From Clostridia bacterium (GTDB lineage Bacteria; Bacillota; Clostridia; Lachnospirales; WQUN01): DNA of 6,698 bases. This document shows, one piece after another, positions 6,297 through 6,698 of this stretch; within the stretch, counting starts at the first letter, position 1, and each line of letters opens with the position of its first letter. Both the position numbers and the translations under genes were made by a program. The stretch is from positions 1 through 6,698 of the forward strand of contig BNUF01000135.1 in assembly GCA_025997155.1 (NCBI GenBank), written 5' to 3'. The notes beneath the pieces are model-generated. The model made no database searches. It had not been told where the DNA came from and saw only the letters and a program-made list of their open reading frames with translations.

Positions 6297-6698
6297 ATGA
6301 ATTACAGGACGAACCCAAAAAACGGCGACAAAATTTCGCCCCTAGCTTTCGGGTGTATGCGTTTCCCGAAGGACGATAACGAACTAAAAAAACAAATCGA
6401 ATACGCAGTATCAAACGGTATTAATTATTTCGACACCGCGTACTCCTACCCGAAAAGCGAGGAACGCCTCGGGCGGGCGTTGTCCAAAGAAACGCGTGAA
6501 AAAATCAAAATCGCCACGAAATTACCGCTTTATATGGTACGCAAATATGAGGATTTTAACAAAATTTTCAACAAACAGCTTCAGCGTTTGCGGACGACGT
6601 ATATCGACTACTACCTTATGCATATGATAACCGACCTGAACACGTGGGAAACTTTGGTATCTTTGGGGATAGTAAAGTGGATTTCGGAGAAGAAAAAA
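6297..6698 (+). CDS. Aldo/keto reductase, COG1453-like, 5' part only
   Basis: This is an NAD(P)H-dependent aldo/keto reductase; the first 134 residues are visible and the frame is open to the window edge. The start reads MNYRTNPKNGDKISPLAFGC, followed by M-R-F-P, the opening typical of COG1453 members. Those usually carry a C-terminal ferredoxin-like [4Fe-4S] domain, which would lie outside the window. The catalytic tetrad of the TIM-barrel family is present: D46 (FDTA), Y51, K75 (ATKLP) and H109 (D104-YYLMH). The ATG at 6297 follows AGGCG overlapping the kinase stop, with 8 bases between the two genes, so the pair is probably one operon with coupled translation. The substrate cannot be told from sequence. 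Family assignment is strong; the COG1453 subtype is inferred from the N-terminus. Confidence 0.9.
   Translation, partial: MNYRTNPKNGDKISPLAFGCMRFPKDDNELKKQIEYAVSNGINYFDTAYSYPKSEERLGRALSKETREKIKIATKLPLYMVRKYEDFNKIFNKQLQRLRTTYIDYYLMHMITDLNTWETLVSLGIVKWISEKKK

Overview
The window looks like a stretch of an anaerobic Firmicutes (Clostridia-like) chromosome. This rests on recognised families only: an Isf-type flavoprotein, a secreted SH3b-CAP protein with no visible lipobox, a ferritin-like protein of the type common in Bacillus and Clostridium, a Cache-type hybrid kinase, and a COG1453-like aldo/keto reductase. No species can be named. Genes are rich in GCG, CGC and GAC codons, intergenic stretches are AT-rich, and most starts have Shine-Dalgarno sites. 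No RNA gene, IS element or CRISPR array was seen, and no stretch over 300 bases lacks a gene or gene remnant.

Left part (1-1846, + strand): a broken 3' remnant of a YoeB/Txe-family toxin gene comes first. It is followed by a two-gene operon. The first gene encodes a three-part protein: an iron-sulfur flavodoxin-like domain, an SCP2-like domain and about four membrane helices. One base after its stop codon begins an unrecognised 47-residue protein.

Middle (1851-3068): a secreted SH3b-CAP (YkwD-like) protein is encoded on the minus strand and converges on the first operon with a 4-base gap. An 87-base AT-rich region separates it from a divergent ferritin-like protein whose metal-ligand motifs appear degraded.

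Right part (3073-6698, + strand): a near-consensus promoter precedes a 1048-residue hybrid histidine kinase. Its layout is TM, dCache, TM, DHp, CA, pseudo-receiver, receiver, HPt, then a helical tail. The Cache domain carries every position I remember from the amino-acid-binding dCache_1 motif. Eight bases after its stop begins an aldo/keto reductase gene that runs off the window.

How they may work together: the kinase and reductase are probably co-transcribed. The kinase has a complete His-Asp-His relay but no response regulator in view, so its output lies elsewhere. No wholly new system is evident. The most unusual items are the flavoprotein-SCP2-membrane fusion with its small coupled partner, the ferritin-like protein without ligands, and the amino-acid-sensing kinase with a dead second receiver.
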